A DNA stretch of 64,000 nt from Flectobacillus sp. BAB-3569 (GTDB lineage Bacteria; Bacteroidota; Bacteroidia; Cytophagales; Spirosomataceae). Location: the NCBI RefSeq assembly GCF_002270355.1, contig NZ_NJFZ01000005.1, forward strand, positions 310,001-374,000. The letters run 5' to 3'. The notes under the pieces were generated by a model that was given only the letters and a program-made list of their open reading frames with translations, was not told the origin of the DNA and did not search any database. A program made the position numbers and the translations under genes. Position 1 is the first letter of the stretch; every line of letters begins with the position of its first letter. Positions 62,871 to 64,000 of this stretch are shown in pieces.

Positions 62871-62998
62871 TGTTTTAGGTATTGGATTTAGACGTATAAT
62901 CTTGTACATCATTGTTAAACCTTATCTTTTAAGAATAATCCAAGAACCGAAATTCTCATTTTTAGTTGTCCAACAATCTAATTTGAACACTTTTAGTC

Positions 62999-63208
62999 AT
63001 GAAAAAATTATTGATGATTGCCGCTATTTTTAGCTTTACTTTAGGTACTACATTGGCTCAAGATGTTCCTACTAAAAAAGGAAAAAGAGAATGGAAAGCC
63101 GATTCAACAGGTCGTCAAAGAGGTCCTCGTGGCGACGGACAAGGACGTCCAAAGCGTGATTCTTTGATTCGTAAAGAAGGAAAAAGAACTCCAAGACCGA
63201 ACAACTAA
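62999..63208 (+). CDS. Small secreted, highly basic protein
   Basis: 69 residues: signal peptide (MKKLLMIAAIFSFTLGTTLA then Q) and a mature part of about 48 residues rich in Arg, Lys, Gly and Pro (KKGKREWKADSTGRQRGPRG, KRDSLIRKEGKRTPRPNN). No cysteine and no known domain. It is a stand-alone gene with a clear terminator-like element downstream (63340). A nucleic-acid- or polyanion-binding role in the periplasm is possible but only guessed from charge. Confidence 0.7.
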   Translation: MKKLLMIAAIFSFTLGTTLAQDVPTKKGKREWKADSTGRQRGPRGDGQGRPKRDSLIRKEGKRTPRPNN

Positions 63209-63339
63209 ATTAACATGAGTCATCCCTAGTTTAGGGAATGAGTGATTGAGCGAATGAGTGATTATGTTAAAATTTTTATTCTAGCCGTAGAGACGCAATG
63301 ATTGCATCTTAAGTCATTCATATCTAGCATGTTAGTGTC

Positions 63340-63377
63340 AAAAAAGGGGGCGGAAAATATTTTCCGACCCCTTTTTT
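63340..63377. terminator. Two-way terminator between convergent genes
   Basis: AAAAAAGGGG-G-CGGAAAA pairs with TTTTCCG-A-CCCCTTTTTT with one G/A mismatch. A- and T-runs flank it on both sides. Confidence 0.85.
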
Positions 63378-63454
63378 AATGAAAATTTGGAGAATAACCC
63401 CAATCTTAAAATTCGGGATGACTCATTTTGAGTATTAACATTAAGTATTATTTC

Positions 63455-64000
63455 CTATTTTAATGGAATACCTCGTACAGTCAGGAAGCTAATAGCATTA
63501 GAATCGCCACGCGCTACAGCTCTTTGCATTGCTTTTACTCCATTCGGAATATCGCCATGCTGACCGTATTCTAAGCCTATGTTGTAGTAAAAACTTCCAT
63601 CTTTGGCATCCATTTGGGCGCCTTGTTCCCAAATCTTGATAGCATCTTGCCATTTGCCTTGGGTTTTATAGGCTACACCCAAATTTTTGTAAGCAGTCAT
63701 GGCTTTTTTATCCACTTTTAAAGCTTTTTGTAGCACTTCAATTTCCTTTTCATGGTTGCCCTGATGGTTGTATATCGTAGAGATATTGACATAAGGGTCG
63801 GCAAATTTTGGATCTAGCGACAAGGCTTTTTCATAATATTTTCGTCCTTCTACTTCATCACCTTTTTTGCACAAAGCCAAACCCATGATATTGTTGGCAA
63901 ACTGGTTTTTGTTGTCAGATTTATCCAAAGCAATTTGGCTTTCGGCAATTGCCTTGTCGTATTCTCCTGTATAGAAATAAGCTCCTCCAAGCATCCAATG
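63455..64000 (-). CDS. TPR-repeat protein (5' end outside window)
   Basis: The frame is open to the window edge; about 181 codons of the C-terminal part are visible. TPR units of 34 residues follow one another: GGAYFYTGEYDKAIAESQIA, GLALCKKGDEVEGRKYYEKA, NISTIYNHQGNHEKEIEVLQ, NLGVAYKTQGKWQDAIKIWE, NIGLEYGQHGDIPNGVKAMQ. Unlike the NLR array at 37.9-38.9 kb, these repeats are fully diverged. A protein-protein interaction role is general to the fold; nothing more specific can be said without the N-terminus. Confidence 0.85.
   Translation of the reverse strand, partial: HWMLGGAYFYTGEYDKAIAESQIALDKSDNKNQFANNIMGLALCKKGDEVEGRKYYEKALSLDPKFADPYVNISTIYNHQGNHEKEIEVLQKALKVDKKAMTAYKNLGVAYKTQGKWQDAIKIWEQGAQMDAKDGSFYYNIGLEYGQHGDIPNGVKAMQRAVARGDSNAISFLTVRGIPLK

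Overview
The window is AT-rich DNA from a member of the Bacteroidota, most likely order Cytophagales (family level is inference). Support comes from TAnnTTTG-type promoter boxes, 'Q'-ending signal peptides, a propeller-type sensor histidine kinase, YifB, NCS2 permease and DUF4301 proteins, and a Tgt without zinc cysteines. No plasmid, phage or CRISPR hallmark was seen. The first and last genes run off the window.

Layout. 1-42.7 kb is mostly housekeeping and stand-alone genes: M28 peptidase (partial), thioredoxin-like protein, Tat-exported sugar isomerase, Kir channel, LD-carboxypeptidase, YifB, AraC regulator, two ECF sigma factors, PrmA, a phosphodiesterase-type phosphatase, a huge secreted protein split by a frameshift, an amidohydrolase, DUF4301, a polynucleotide-kinase-like protein, Lon, a purine permease, an exported MTA/SAH nucleosidase, CobA plus siroheme sulfite/nitrite reductase, endonuclease III, PnuC, RsmG, a glycosyltransferase and Tgt. 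Two families of intergenic repeats are scattered through it: a MITE-like element with AAGT...GCAAAAT terminal inverted repeats, and a ~200-bp long-hairpin element.

34.5-39.4 kb, between pnuC and a tRNA-Asn gene, is a compact defence-like island. One strand carries an overlapping AAA ATPase/TOPRIM pair. The other carries a STAND (NB-ARC + TPR) protein followed 3 bases later by a 133-aa helical protein. A short Asn/Gly/Gln-rich motif at the N-terminus of the STAND protein reappears, gap-free, at the C-terminus of the small protein. This is the layout expected of an amyloid-templated NLR/effector pair (bacterial amyloid signalling, RHIM/HET-s-like). The TPR array is built from 126-bp units that are almost identical in DNA, with variation confined to a few codons. 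This is the best candidate for an undescribed immune system in the window.

43.1-62.8 kb is an exopolysaccharide/O-antigen-like cluster: SLBB export protein, Wzz-like chain-length protein, GT2, UDP-sugar epimerase, flippase, polymerase, two asparagine-synthase-like amidotransferases, three GT4 enzymes and UDP-GlcNAc 2-epimerase, with a convergent propeller sensor kinase inside it. No priming sugar-phosphate transferase and no tyrosine kinase are visible.

Four genes are interrupted by single-base frameshifts. Three of them lie exactly at A7 or T7 runs and are restored by one extra base, so sequencing error, transcriptional slippage or phase variation must be considered before calling them pseudogenes.
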